64,000 nt of DNA from Pseudophaeomoniella oleicola (taxonomy: Eukaryota > Ascomycota > Eurotiomycetes > Phaeomoniellales > Phaeomoniellaceae), in the NCBI GenBank assembly GCA_003868215.1, contig QWDQ01000007.1, forward strand, positions 657,414 through 721,413, given 5' to 3'. The position numbers and the translations under genes are program-made. Below are positions 1 through 11,870 of this stretch, in pieces. The notes beneath the pieces are model-generated. The model did no database searches. It was not told where the DNA came from and saw only the letters and a program-made list of their open reading frames with translations. Position 1 is the stretch's first letter. Each line of letters opens with the position of its first letter.

Positions 1-1107
1 GTCTCAAAGCTTGGCTCAGGGTTGAAGCCAGGACTCAAACGTCCAGGTTCAGTGGCGGTGTCTACTGGTCTACATTCTCCATCTCGACGTGTTATATCAC
101 CTCCGACGGCTCCAGAAGAAGAACCCCCTTCAACACCAAGCGCGCCAACGTCCCGTTTTGGCCTCGGTCGTGGTGGCCTGGCTGGGAGACCCCTTGGCAA
201 ACCCAACCTGAACGCTGCAGTCGCTGAGACAACTTCTGCGGTTCCAGCACCCATAGGCATGAGCACCATCGAACGTGCTGAACTCGAAGAATTACGGCTT
301 GAAAAAGAGCGGTTATCGAAACTTACCGATGACCTTCGAACTTCTAATGCCAAGTTGACGGCCGAAATCTCAGAGTTACAAAATCAGAATGCCCAACTCA
401 TCGAGGATCATACCCGAGACGTACTACAGATTAAAGCGAAGGAGACCCAGCTTGTGCGGTCGCGCGGCGAGAACGATGTCCTGAGAACAGAGATTGAGAC
501 TGTGAGGAAAGAAAACGAGAGACTCAAACGCGAAGTTGGAAGGTTGGGTCGAGAATCCCTTGGACGAGAGAAAGATTCCCTTCTCGCCACCCAAGATATC
601 GGAAATAATATCTACGAAGACACCAACGGTAGTTTTAGTAGTGCAGCTCGTCCCGTGTCTACAGCCCTACCCCGCAACAACTCCTCTGCATCTATCTCAT
701 CCTCATCCAATCGACCACGCTCATTCGTCATCTCTCCGAGCGAGGAGAAGGAGAACTCCGACGGTGTTTCAGCGGTAGGCAGGCGCAAAATCTCGCCGCC
801 TGTCAATGGAACGGGTATGTACGGCAGTGGACGCTCGAGCCCGCAGAGACCTGCCACGGGGAGTCGTGCTGGTAGTAGCACAAGTGCGGACCATGGCGAG
901 CAGAGACCTTCTGCAGAACCTGCGGAGAATTGGAAACGCGCTGCAGAAGTCACAACTCAGTTAAAGGCGAGGATTGAACAGATGAGGGTATGTGCCCTAC
1001 CCATTTTTACTTCGTACTGATCCGAGGCATCCCTGCCTTCGAAGTTCCGATATGCTAACTTTGTGTAATGACAGGCACGACAAGGTTTGAATAGATCAGC
1101 GCATTAA
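1..1107 (+). CDS. Coiled-coil protein, 3' part only (possible CAP-Gly family)
   Basis: The frame is open from base 1, so the 5' part lies outside the window. What is visible is a basic, Pro/Ser-rich linker, then a coiled coil (roughly bases 260-590, many Glu/Lys/Leu heptads), then a Ser-rich disordered stretch and a short conserved-looking end. An intron is predicted at 1009-1074 (donor GTATGT, acceptor ACAG). It replaces a stop at 1018-1020 by a short last exon ending NRSAH and a TAA at 1105-1107. The first visible residues, VSKLG followed by a Ser/Pro linker, resemble what follows a CAP-Gly domain in CLIP-170/Bik1-type microtubule proteins. This is a weak inference because the domain itself is not in the window. 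Other coiled-coil proteins fit as well. Confidence 0.6.
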
Positions 1108-2223
1108 CGAGTAATGTGAGATTGTTGGCAACGGGAATGGAACGCCATTCAAAAACTCTATACCCCTCAGCGCTTTTGGATTTCTTTGGAGCAATATGCC
1201 TTTCTAGCTGATGGGTAATTTGCTGCGTTGACTGCTGGCAGAATTAATGAGGAAAACGGTTTTACTGCATTTCTGGTGTTCGCCGGCGTTGAGCATTATA
1301 GAGCTTCCTCGTGTCTTTTCTTTTTATCCCTCTTTCGCCCTTCTCTTTTGCTCTTCTCTTTTGCTCTTTCTCTTTGGACAAGATGCCGCTTTGCTTTTGT
1401 CTGGAAGGAGAAAAAGAAAAGCGGATAAATGTATTGATATGCTACCTACCTACATACCAGCTCACCTACCATATCTACCTGCCTACCTGCTTGCAGGGGT
1501 GCAATGGAGATGGGCAAACTCCAATGAACAAACTACTGCTACTAGAGATTCCTGTAGACTGGATTCCCTTATCTTGGACAGGGAAGTGGTAGTGAGATGA
1601 GCTTGGATACCATCTTGAAAAGAAGAATAGTGGATTACTTCGTGGTTTTAGATCCGATGATATGTCTATACCAAAGTCCAACTCAAATTTGGGTCCGTGT
1701 GTTTTGGGGTGGGGAGGAAGTGGTCGGCGTAAAGAATCGTTTGTACAAAGAGGGAGTAAACTATTGGGGGGGATGGATTTATTTTCTTAATAGCAAATAT
1801 CGAGAGATGTGGTTCCAGGGAAGTAGAGACGTGAATGATAGTGATTCACGTGAAAAGGAGAGGGAAACAGGTGGTAAGGCATTGGGAATGGAGGTTGCTA
1901 CTTCTTCGTATGAACTTTTTTTTTTATTAATTCTCATTCATATAAAATGAAGGAGGACCCTTTACGCTTTGCTCGTGCTTTTCATTCGTTCTCAAGATAT
2001 GAAAGAAGAAAAGGAGGCACAAGAGCGTTTGAGAGGTATCAAATGGTTGTTGGAAAGAGCTAATAAGACCACAATAAACATGAGGTAATGAGATACTTCA
2101 TGTTCTCATCTTGGGGATGATACCCAGCGTTGTAGATCTCGTGCCATCCTGAATACCAGGGGCCCCGACATTGCCGATACCGGTCGTACGCTAAATCACA
2201 GTTCCCACGTTAAGCTAACTCAT
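1108..2223. other. Intergenic, 3' flanks of two convergent genes
   Basis: No gene seen. The stretch holds pyrimidine-rich blocks near 1305-1375, a T run at 1916-1926 and one perfect TTCACGTGAA palindrome at 1845-1854. It lies between the ends of the coiled-coil gene and the eL8 gene, so it should hold both 3' UTRs. Confidence 0.5.
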
Positions 2224-3329
2224 TTAGATCTTGATGGCGGCTTCGAGAGCCTTCTTCTTCTTGTCTTGTCTCGCGTTGGCCTTGGCACCCATGATACCAC
2301 CTCCCCAGTGTCTGCGCTGCTCTTCAAACTTGCTGGTGTAACCCTCATTGATAGCGCTGACCAACTTTGAGAGCTCAGACTTGTCATCTTGCTTTACCTC
2401 GGTCAAGGCCAAGACAGCGGCAGTCTTCTTGTGGACGACTGTGCCGAGACGAGCCTTACCCTTGATGATGGCATATGGGACACCCATCTTACGGCAGAGA
2501 GCTGGGAGGTAGACAACAAGTTCGATTGGGTCAACGTCATTGGCGATCAAAACCAGAGATGCCTTCTTGGCTTCAATCAAAGCGACGACGTGATTAAGAC
2601 CATACTTGACAGTGTATGGCTTCTTGGAAACATCTTCCTTCTTCTTTCCTTCCTCGACAGCAGTAGCCTCCTTGTGGAGACGCTCCTTCTTCTCAGCCTT
2701 GCTCTCTGGTCGGTACTTGTTGAGGAGCTTGAAGGATTGAGCAGCGGTGTTGCGATCGAGAGTGTTGGAGAACTGGGCGATCGCTGGTGGAACCTTAAGG
2801 CGGAGGTTGAGGATCTTCTTCTGGCGCTGAAGACGAACATATGCTGGCCACTTTACCATGCGCCCAAGGTTGCGCTTGGGTTGGATGTCCTGACCGATAC
2901 CGAAGTTTCGTGGGCGCTTCTCGATGAGAGGGTTCTACAGCACGATTAGAGTCAATCAAACGTCAGAGATATGAGATCAATCACGTACCTTGGCGGCCTT
3001 CTTAGAAGAGCCAGCCTTCCCCTGTGGGAAGGGTGCTGGTGCGGCTTTCTTTCCTTTGGGAGGCTGTCATTGAGAAAAGAAGATCATCAGCGAATCTTGT
3101 TCACCAAGTAATTGCAAGATCTCCTTTTGACTCTAGAGAAACATCGAGCGTTATTACGCGCATCGAGTCTCAAGCCAATATTCACACCGACCTGGTACTC
3201 AGTGAAGAGCACAGCCGTCGATGGAATTTGCTTCAATGCTTGCATGGAAACTGATTTTACACAGCAAAACCATAACAGAAGCAAGGAAGAGTAAACAAGA
3301 TGAAGATATTGGGTGATTTAGCTTACCAT
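2224..3329 (-). CDS. rpl8: 60S ribosomal protein eL8 (Rpl8; RPL7A of animals)
   Basis: Structural protein of the large ribosomal subunit, of the L7Ae/L30e/S12e RNA-binding superfamily. The predicted CDS is complement(2224..2934, 2989..3063, 3327..3329), 262 residues, normal for the family. Visible hallmarks are [15 protein letters not shown] after the basic N-terminus, RYKRPES-like [11 protein letters not shown], the L7Ae core with [14 protein letters not shown] and [11 protein letters not shown], and [12 protein letters not shown]. The first coding exon is only the ATG, followed at once by GTAAGC and a 263-nt intron. The second intron is 54 nt. The protein reads [15 protein letters not shown] after joining, as in other fungal eL8 proteins, which supports both junctions. 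Identity is near certain; the tiny first exon rests on splice signals and the N-terminal match. Confidence 0.95.
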
Positions 3330-4335
3330 TGTCGATGTCGTCGTTGCCGCAAAAAGTTGGTTGTTGCGTGAAGGGAAAAAAGCTGCGACACAGATTTCAG
3401 AACAGTAATCGATCGAAGGTGGAGATACGAAGTCGACGCTGAGAAGTGAAATCTACCTGTCCCAATCTGGACATGTTTTAGGGTAAGGGCTTTCTCACTT
3501 TTCTCTTGGCATGTAATTAGCAATGTGGATGTTACCTTGGCATTGAATCTTCCCCAAGTCTCTGTGGGACATGGATCTATCTACCTTAGCTTCTTAACGT
3601 AGCTTGAAGTCATCTACTTTGGGATGCTATCGATACTCTGAACTGAAAATGAAAGCCATGAGTCGTGCTATAAATATCCTTGATTCCGTGAACATCGTGA
3701 TAAGCCGGATCTACCGGTCTATTGATGTCTACCATTCCAGTCCCTGTCGGGAGAAAATGTCATCATGAGAACAACATCCGAGATGCGATAACATGGGAAA
3801 CTAAGAGTGGACAAGCCAAAACACTTCCAGCGTGCGAAAACAAGAGAGACCAGGTCGAATTTTCGCCAACCCAAAGGCGACCCAGATACAGTACCACATG
3901 CTTTTCCTATTCCTAAATCCCGTTCTCTTTTTTTCTTGGTTGAAAACAGTTGCAGAAGGCAAAGCGTCAAACCAGCACTGCTGCATCAGGTACAAGCGCA
4001 TGAAGATGCGCAGAGCATTTTAAAGAGTTCCTTGAAATGATTTCGTTTCTCTGAGCCTTAGATCTTCATTTTAGAGCAAGTCTGTTGACTCTCCTCTCCG
4101 ACAAAAGGTTGTCGCTGCTGCAAAAAAGCAAAGCAATGTATTGTTTCCGTTTTGAATACCTATCCCTCTCCCCTTTTATGGCGGTCTATTGTGATATCAT
4201 GATCGAAGTACAGAAGGATCATGAGCTTTCTTACAAAGGACGGTGAAAGATCCATGTAGGTTATGTGCAGATTGAGATGTTGCCGAGATGGGAGAACGGA
4301 TTGAGATGGCTCTGTCTCGAAGCCAGGCTCTTCAA
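3330..4335. other. Intergenic between PSP1-domain gene and eL8 gene
   Basis: Promoter side of the eL8 gene and 3' side of the PSP1-domain gene, both on the minus strand. Short open frames here overlap each other, lack homology that I recognise and have no clear splice structure. No gene is called. Confidence 0.5.
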
Positions 4336-7103
4336 TCAAGACCCCAGCGATAGTCCTTGAAAGTTGCCAGTCCAATCCTCGCCTGGGGACTGCATCCCAC
4401 GCGAAGGCCTATTGTTCGCTGCTCCAGTCATAGGATATCCAGATAGAGGATCCAAGGCCCCGTAGGAGCTTCCGAGATAAGAACTGAAGGGGTCCGGCTG
4501 TTGATGCAATTGTTGGGGAAACATCGAAGATCGAAGATTAGCTTGATAACCTATCGGCATTGAAGAATAGGGTGACGATCCGAAAGATCTAGGAGCCACG
4601 CCATGGGCTACGAGAGGGTTGCGGGTTGGGTCATTCACGTCATTTCCAAATCCAGTTGGCGACTGTTGTTCTGCATGACCGAAAGGTCGGTGACGCTCTG
4701 TCGGATTTTCAGGGCCAGCGCCTCCATTACCCGGTCCGGCACCTATGGGGGATGGAAAAGATACGCCGGCTGATGGCGGCGTGATGAAAGAATCAGGGTT
4801 GATCGCCGACATCCAAATCCTTGTCTTGTAGATCTTAAAGAGATCCGTAACAAGGGAGTTGAAATTGATGTACGAATCCGCAAAGTAGTAGAACGTCAAC
4901 TTCTTCCAATCCCTGCAACTCATCAGTCCATGTGATATCGAGATTATATCATGTCTACTCACATCTGAAATTCAGCATCAAGGATCTCCATATTCAATCT
5001 GTGCTCCACAACTTTCTGTTGACAAACTCTCTTTGCTTTTGCCTCATTCCCTTCTTTGTCGCGTAACGTCTGAATCTCATGATTCTGGGCTAGTCTCTTT
5101 ATCAACTTTGGTTTAAGGTCTCCACTTTGAGGCTCTTGGAGACCATGAGTGCCTGGAGGTCCCATGCCACCAACTGCGCTTCCGGTGATATTACCGACTC
5201 CATTCGTGGTAGCAGCAGTCGCTTGGCCTTGTCGTGAGAATAGCATGAGCCACTTGTAATGTTCTTCCGACAATTGAGCTTTGATAGCCCGAGCATCCTC
5301 CCAGGAGACATTTGCAGCGGCGACTGTGCCTAGGTCGGTACCTCTGTCGGCTTCAACAATGACAAGGTCTCCGTTCTTAACTTCGAGACCGGTATCCTCT
5401 TGGATATAGAAGACATCGGCGCGCTGGGCCTTGAAGGTGACGACGAACAAGGGCTGATCGTGGCGTGACAAGGCACTATGGTGGCCTCGGCCATACGTGT
5501 TTGGTGCACCATATGGTTGCTGCAGCGAGCGGGAATTCGCGCGAAAGGAAGCTTCGCCAGAGAAATAAGCAGCTGCAAAATCACGTTGACGTAAGTGTTC
5601 AAGTTCAATACGTTGTTCTTCAACGGCAGCAGGGTGGAATTCACAGGCGTTGGGGTTGAAAGAAATCGAAGACTCACGATTTTCGCCACGAGAGGATGTA
5701 TGGGTATCCTCGGCGTAATATGTATTTGGATCAGAGAGATCCTCCATTGGCAACCTTGTGCCCAAACCAAGCAACGATGCTTGTCCGTCATTGACGGAAC
5801 TAATAGAACCATGCCTAGTGGGTATATCGGCAAAAGAATGACGACGGCTTTGGGGCAGTTCGGGTATACTGCCAAACCCCAATGACGTCTGCCAATGCGC
5901 TTTTCGAACACTTTCAAGGTTCCTGCTGTCTGTTTGTGAGCGAGTCGATAATCTCCCAGCGTCTGAATATTGCTCGCTGTATCTTCTGGCATAGGGCTGG
6001 TGTTGACCGAGAACTGACAGATCGCCCACATCTTCGGGGTCATCTACCACCTGGTCCGCTTCTCCTAGTCCGGTGCCGTACAAGAAAGAGCCTCGAGGTA
6101 AGCTCCCATTGCCTACGTAATTAGTAGCGGATGCCATTGACAATGTACGGCTCCGGAATGAATTGTCTGCATTCCGAAGAGGGGCATTCTCCTTATATGA
6201 CTGGCCTGGGTGCATCTTCCTCGCATCCCAAGGAAGCGGTTCTCCAGAGGAGAAGTGCAAAGCATGAGGTTCGTCTTCCTCTTCCTCGTCGTTATCGTCT
6301 TCACTGACCCGACCCAAAACCCCGGAGTCATGACCAAAGTCTCCTAATACACCGGGGCGCGAGGACCTTTGCTGTAAGGTGGGATACTGGGGACCAGCGC
6401 GTCCTCTGCCGAACGTGCGCGAACCGCCAGCTGCTGGCAAATGCGTGCCACCGTTCTCCTGTTCCATCTGCCCAACCGAGTATGACTGAGAACGGTACGT
6501 CTTTGGGGTGGGATGCAGAGGGATGGAGAAAGGGATCGTTGCTTCACCTAGATTGCCTCTGCTGCCCGGCGGGCTGGCGAACTCATCGGATAGAAACGAC
6601 GCAGCCGCCTGTGTGGTTGCAGTGGGAGACTGTAGGACCTCTTGCAGCCTCGAAGGAGCCTCCTTTTTAGGCTCGTTCCAGATCGTCGAACCCCATGCGT
6701 AAGACGCTTGTCCTTGATGAGAACGACCACCACTTGAAGGGGCATTTTGGGCAGACGCTGGTAGCCAGGCTCCGGTGTCTGCAGGTGGTGTTGCTGGGTG
6801 GGAACTTGTCGGGCTGATGGGTGTCCCAAATGTTATTGAGGGCTTTCTTTTCGTCGAAGGAATTTCAGCTAGCCACGAAGTGCGCCGGGGTCTGTTCGCA
6901 GGTGGATTAGAGATCATTGACGAAGACATGCCATGATCTGTCTCATCATCCGATGAGGCTAGTGCCTCAGAATCAGGCGTGGCTCGTCTCAATCCCGGGT
7001 TGCCCTTCTCAAGCAGGATACTGGCCTGTTTCCCGACTGAAAACCCCCCAGCCGTAGGATTTGTCTTATGTAGCTGAGACTGCTTGCCTGCTGCAGCACT
7101 CAT
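4336..7103 (-). CDS. PSP1 C-terminal-domain protein
   Basis: Predicted CDS complement(4336..4912, 4963..7103), 905 residues, one 50-nt intron (GTGAGT donor, TGCAG acceptor) that falls inside the conserved domain and restores it: FQM joins to DWKKLTFYY. The first 500 residues are low-complexity (Ser, Pro, Gly, an acidic DDNDEEEEDE patch) and look disordered. The PSP1 region starts near residue 540 (PLFVVTFKAQRADVFY, VKNGDLVIVEADRGTDLG) and runs through the RLAQNHEIQTLRDKE, KKLTFYYFADSYINF and DLFKIYKTRIWM blocks. A Gly/Ser/Pro-rich tail follows. The family is named after yeast Psp1, a suppressor of DNA polymerase mutations; the bacterial relative is YaaT/RicT. The molecular role in filamentous fungi is not known to me. 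Start chosen as the first ATG in the frame. Confidence 0.88.
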
Positions 7104-10100
7104 GATGGCTCTCTGTTACCTGGTAAGCCTGAATTCGGCTGTCTTTGGTAACAAGGACAATGAAATACTTCGGGAGTGGATATTTGCTCCCACGATTGTT
7201 TCTCCGTGAGACCGTACCACCAGCAGTGTGGCGGGAGATTTGGTTTTTGCAATGTGTCTTGCACTGTGAGTCTGATTCGCCACACGCAAATGTTTGTCGT
7301 AGCGTTTATCAAAGGGTAGCCTCGTTGGGAGGCGATATCTTGGCCGATATGGTTAGCTGGAAGCTCACAGCCTGGAGGCAATGATCCTCGAAATCGTCAA
7401 GAACTTATTGTCACAGATTCTGAAGCAGTCGGATTGGACTGAGACGCTGTTACATCCACGGATGATATGGATGTTCGATGACGACTGGAGCTTGGAAGTT
7501 CTGTAGATGGTTGTGTCAACCCACTGTTGAGCGGCAAGGCAATGACATCTTCGACAGCGTCGGAGCTAAAGAGCACGTGGCCTGTGGCAAGTAAGAAGCA
7601 GGCCGTACTTCCCAACCAGCATTTGAATGTTGATAAAGTGATCGTCGCCGATAGTGAGTGTGGCCCCGATTGTTGAAGTTTGCAAATGTTGAAACGTGTA
7701 GTAAGTGGTAGATTAAGAGGCGTGGAGGATGCGGGGGAACAGTTGAGGAATGCCGCCTAGAAAGCGACTCGAATTGGAAGGCAAACGGAGTACGGGAAGG
7801 GATGGTAAGGTGGCCCCAGGGAAATGCGGGGTGGGTTTACTCTGGCGCTTGTTGGGGGGCCGCCACCTACGGGAAGGGTACCTAGGTACAGTAATTAGGT
7901 AAACTGTGGGTATGCTAACTAGATGCGAACGAGGTAGGAGGTATGCAAAGTGTCCCAGCCTGCAACTTCACATAACAAGACGTCTCTAGAACCAAAATAA
8001 AGTGGGAGGATTGTTGAACAAAGCGTTGAACGGCGACAAAGGAGGGGCGAGGAGATCAATTGATGAAGGAACCGAGAGGCAGAACGTGCGTACTGTTTTG
8101 TTATTGGGGATGTGTCAGTAAGGTAGGGTAAGCTTGTGTTCGGGAGAGGGGAGGCAGTAATATTGTTGACAAAATGGATCCCAGATGTGAAGAAGATACT
8201 ACGTAGCACACAGTATGGAGGCGGAAATGAAGTACTACGTAGTAGAAAGAGTTAAAGGAAAGTCCTGTAGTAAATCGCGTGGCATTCAACTGGGGTGGCG
8301 ATGATGCTGCCGCTGCATCTCACGCAGAGTTTGCATGAAATGAAATGCTTCTTAACTCGACACCTCGATCTACCTCGCCGATACCACTGTAAGAAGCTTG
8401 AGGCCTTCGTGCTGCATTTCACACCGTCGGACTTTGCAGGCATTATGCCGTCTTCACCAGAATATGGTCACCTGTTTCTATAACATCTCACTCGCTTCCG
8501 TAATGTCTGCCCTGGTTTGGGGTACCTAAAGTCGAGACCAGCTTCCGAATAGAGATCATAGCTTCCTGATTCCTACCTACCTTACTTGCTTACCTGGAGT
8601 TTTCCAGGCCTATCACCACTCATTCAATTGGAACTGCGGTTGTCTCTCATTGGATACAGTAGAGGAATTGTGTTGGAAAACCTGTATGCTACTGTAAGAC
8701 GGAGATGGTCACCATTTTAGTTCCCTTTCGTGAGGCTGCATATTTCAACATCATCAAAGAGGAGCCAGATCTAAGCCTGAAAGAAAGAGTTGCAATTTCG
8801 ACCCTACGTAGTAAAGTAGAAAGGAGGGAGCGGCGTCTCAAGTGGTCGGGAGCTGTCGGCTGCCATTGTTTGTCCGGCTCGTGATAGAGGATCATCCAAG
8901 GGCTTGCCGGATGCCAGTCTTTTACCTCTCTCAGTGCGGGGTCCTCTCCAGCCTTAGCCGGATACAGTCAAATGCCTGAGCTTCCAGATCCAAGGATACC
9001 CCCAAAATGCACCTTGGAACTTTGAACAATGGGGCAGGTAGCATGTAAGCCTCGACTCACTGCTGGCTGCTGGCCGTATTGTTGCACTCCGTGAAAGGAT
9101 TCGATTCTCTTCATCCTGACATAACTTACAATAAGATACGGACCTCATCTTACAGATCGGCAGTGGTCAGGACGAACACGCTGTCTACTATCTGGTACTC
9201 CTACTAATTACATAGTACGTACTCTGTTGTCTCCTCCCCCTGTTCGTTTCATGCAGAACAAGCGAGGTTGTGGAGTAAGATGGTTGGAAGGCTAATCCCC
9301 AGTGCCCCCATGCCCATGCCTGCAGCACGGTTCATAGCCTCTTCCTCAAGGCTTGCTATGAAGACTTGTCCCTGCCGGTCACAGTAATCTGCGTGGCAAT
9401 ACTACGTACTACGTAGTACTACGTAGTCTCTCTAGGTATCAGGTGATTCTATACGTCATAGTCAATGGGATAGGGTGACTGGGTCCTCTTCAGACCGTAT
9501 CCATCACGTGAGATCCTCATCTTGAGTAATGTAACGTAGTGAATTTTACCGCTTCAGGTCGGTGTACCTAGGATCGACTTCTAGCAAGACGGTAGGGCCT
9601 GCGTATCAGCCATACCGTGAGATTGCGACAGATTACTACGTAGAGTCCATGGGTGCTAGCGTTTCAGAATAGCCAGAAGCAGCAATTGGAGTACAGACAC
9701 AGCGAGATAGGAGGGCATTGGCCGAGGAGCAGAGCATGGAAAGTGGGTGTATATTGTTCAAATTATCCACTGACAACAGAGACCATGGCTCACTCGGTAC
9801 GTGCAGCCGGGGTGGCTGGTGTCTGTTGACAGCATCATACAAGGATGCTGCTGCAGCTTTTCCAATAATGCCGAACACCCTTTCGTTTATGATCCTTCTC
9901 GTCATCGAAACCACAACCATTGGTCCGTTGTCATCCGGTTGTTCTCTTCATTGGGAACCTCATCGGGACCTCGCATCTCAATACGAAGCACAGGAAATAA
10001 CCTGCGGCAACTGTAATGCGGAGGTAGGGATGCTCTTCGGGCAGGCCTCTCCAGTACTATGTACCTAGTATAGTAGATGCTCACCCTTGATATATTCTTA

Positions 10101-10657
10101 CATAGAAACTAGGGGGTAAGATGCCGAACTACACTAATGCACAGCAGCGACAGAGCTTCACACGAACACCCATGACTCCTCGACGCTTCACCTGCACCCC
10201 GCAGTATGTCATGCGCTCTGGCAGACTTCGGTGGGGTTCGCGCTCACTACTACGATAGTTTGGCCACCTGCCTCCTGGCTCTGATTTGCCAGAGCAGATT
10301 GCGTCAAATGTGACTGTAGACACGAGCAGGGTGTCGATAGGCTCAAGGCTTTGGATTTAAGGAAATGATTACCTTGATTTTGATGCATGCAAAACCACGT
10401 CGCTACCGCATTCCTACAGCGATCAGCATTCAAGCCGTGCTCATGGCCTTGTTACTACGTAGTATGTACGTAGTAGAACCGTTAATGCTTGTTTCAGTGG
10501 CCTGGTGAGTGAAAGAATCAGTCTATTTAGCTACGGAAGTAGTGTCATTCATACGCCACCGAGCTAACCGAGGAATAGGTAGCCTTCGCACAGGCAACAG
10601 ACCGCATCAATGTTATACAAGAGAACATTAGGAAGCTTAACGTTTATAATTCAAGGA
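7104..10657. other. Gene-poor island 1 (about 3.5 kb)
   Basis: No supported gene. The part next to 7104 must hold the 5' leader and promoter of the PSP1-domain gene. The rest has only short ORFs on both strands without family signal. It is rich in short palindromes: GTACCTAGGTAC at 7878-7889, TACTACGTAGTA at 8233-8244 and 10453-10464, GTACTACGTAGTAC at 9407-9420, and CTACGTAG cores at 8199, 8803 and 9636. TCACGTGA occurs at 9504-9511. No long terminal repeats, reverse transcriptase or transposase fragments were seen. Confidence 0.6.
9401..9429. repeat. Tandem TACGTA palindromes
   Basis: Three overlapping TACTACGTA units in 29 bases. They include a perfect 14-bp palindrome GTACTACGTAGTAC at 9407-9420 and ACTACGTAGT at 9419-9428. 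This is the densest member of a motif family scattered through the intergenic DNA of the window. Function unknown; binding site, structural motif or remnant of a repeat are all possible. Confidence 0.7.
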
Positions 10658-11737
10658 TCAGGCCTCAGCGGTATCGAGGGATCCCTTGCCAATCGTTCCA
10701 GCCGTAGAATCCGGGCCCTTTTGCTGCCGCAGTTTCTCTTCAAACTTCGCAAATTCTTGCATCGCGATCTCTTCCTCTTGGTCCAACACCTGCTGTACAC
10801 CTTTAACTTCTTCGATATAGTGCATCAACATTGATTCGATGCCGTTTTTGAGGGTAACCGTACTGGAATCGCAGGTTCGGCAAGCACCGCGCAGCTTTAA
10901 AAGAACCTGGCCATCATGGAAGCCTCTAAACTCGATATCGCCACCGTCTTCTTGAATCGCAGGCCGAATCCGTGTCTCTAGAAGTTCTTTGATCATTCCT
11001 ACCACCTCATCATCATCGTCACTTGCTTCCAACGAGTCCTGGCCTGCGCCTTCCTGACCATCTTCCCCAGCTGTCCTTTCAACGGTATTGACGATTGATT
11101 CACCAGATGTGACCGCCTCCGTGATAAGGCTGAAGACTTCCGGCTTGATATGCGCCCAATTTGCGTCGGCGGCCTTCGTAACAGTGATGAAGTCAGGTCC
11201 GTAGAACACAGAGGATACTCCATCAACTTGGAGAAGTCTCGACGCAAGAGGAGAAGGATAAGGAGGCGCTAATGTAGAACGAGGCGTGCTATATTCAAGA
11301 AAAGTAGTCGAGATGTTCGATGGCAGCACCGGGTGGTCCGGTAAGAACTTCAGTGCGTCGGCATTCGGAGTCGTTTGCGTCTGGATGAAAATGGTTCTCG
11401 CTGCAATCGGACTGCATGGTGACCGGAGCGATAAATGTTGAGACAGACTCGGTCTATGGCGTGCCTGCGTGGCGGTGATAGCGGGTGTTCGTGTAATATA
11501 GTGAATATTTCTCTGGAACGAGGCGTTTTGCGCGGACTTTATGAAGGCTCTGCTCCTGGAGAACGTCCGGCTCATGTTCTGCATAGCGAGACTACTGGAC
11601 ATCGTGGTGAAAGATGCAGCTGATTTGGTATAATTAGGGGAAGTAGGTAAGAAAGATGGTATCATTTCATAGTGTGACGCAAGAGTTTGCCATCGCAATT
11701 GCATCTTTTGCAGTCTGGCTTTAGTAATCCATCTCAT
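10658..11737 (-). CDS. NFU1: NFU1-type mitochondrial iron-sulfur cluster scaffold
   Basis: Late-acting Fe-S cluster carrier of the mitochondrial matrix that passes 4Fe-4S clusters to client enzymes such as lipoate synthase. The intronless frame encodes 359 residues. An Arg/Ser-rich leader comes first, then the Nfu N-terminal domain (from RTIFIQTQTTPNADALKF to about residue 205), an acidic linker with DDDDE, then the NifU-like domain with IRPAIQEDGGDIEF and the cluster-binding CRTC motif in RGACRTCDSSTVTLKNG. Start is uncertain: ATG at 11737 is the longest, while ATG at 11602 (MSSSLAMQ) would leave a more compact targeting peptide. It is head to head with the HIT-finger gene, 133 bp apart if the upstream start is used. 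Confidence 0.93.
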   Translation of the reverse strand: MRWITKARLQKMQLRWQTLASHYEMIPSFLPTSPNYTKSAASFTTMSSSLAMQNMSRTFSRSRAFIKSAQNASFQRNIHYITRTPAITATQARHRPSLSQHLSLRSPCSPIAARTIFIQTQTTPNADALKFLPDHPVLPSNISTTFLEYSTPRSTLAPPYPSPLASRLLQVDGVSSVFYGPDFITVTKAADANWAHIKPEVFSLITEAVTSGESIVNTVERTAGEDGQEGAGQDSLEASDDDDEVVGMIKELLETRIRPAIQEDGGDIEFRGFHDGQVLLKLRGACRTCDSSTVTLKNGIESMLMHYIEEVKGVQQVLDQEEEIAMQEFAKFEEKLRQQKGPDSTAGTIGKGSLDTAEA

Positions 11738-11870
11738 TGGGCGGTGATAAGATAATCTCCGCTCTCCACAACTTCTCCATACAGAACACCAAAGCTAGAA
11801 TAATTAATGGTCTCCGTATCCATATCGTGATTCATCTTAATGGGAGACAAGACAGCATGCGCTATCAGAC
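11738..11870. promoter_or_regulatory. Shared divergent promoter, NFU1 and HIT-finger gene
   Basis: Only 133 bp separate the longest NFU1 start (minus) and the ATG of the HIT-finger gene (plus), so the two probably share a bidirectional control region. If NFU1 starts at 11602 the interval is 268 bp. No TATA box is obvious. Inferred from layout. Confidence 0.45.

Noticed and set aside
3064-3326. Possible C/D snoRNA in the first eL8 intron
   Set aside because: A CTGATGA-like string near the 3' end recalls box D/C sequences, but no matching box C and terminal stem were found at the right distance.
7100-7381. 93-codon minus-strand frame whose TGA overlaps the ATG of the PSP1-domain gene
   Set aside because: It opens with TTG, has no in-frame ATG of note and no family signal. 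An upstream ORF in the leader is possible but not supported.
7397-7615. 72-codon minus-strand frame upstream of the PSP1-domain gene
   Set aside because: It begins with TTG; the sequence is Ser/Thr-rich without similarity that I can name.
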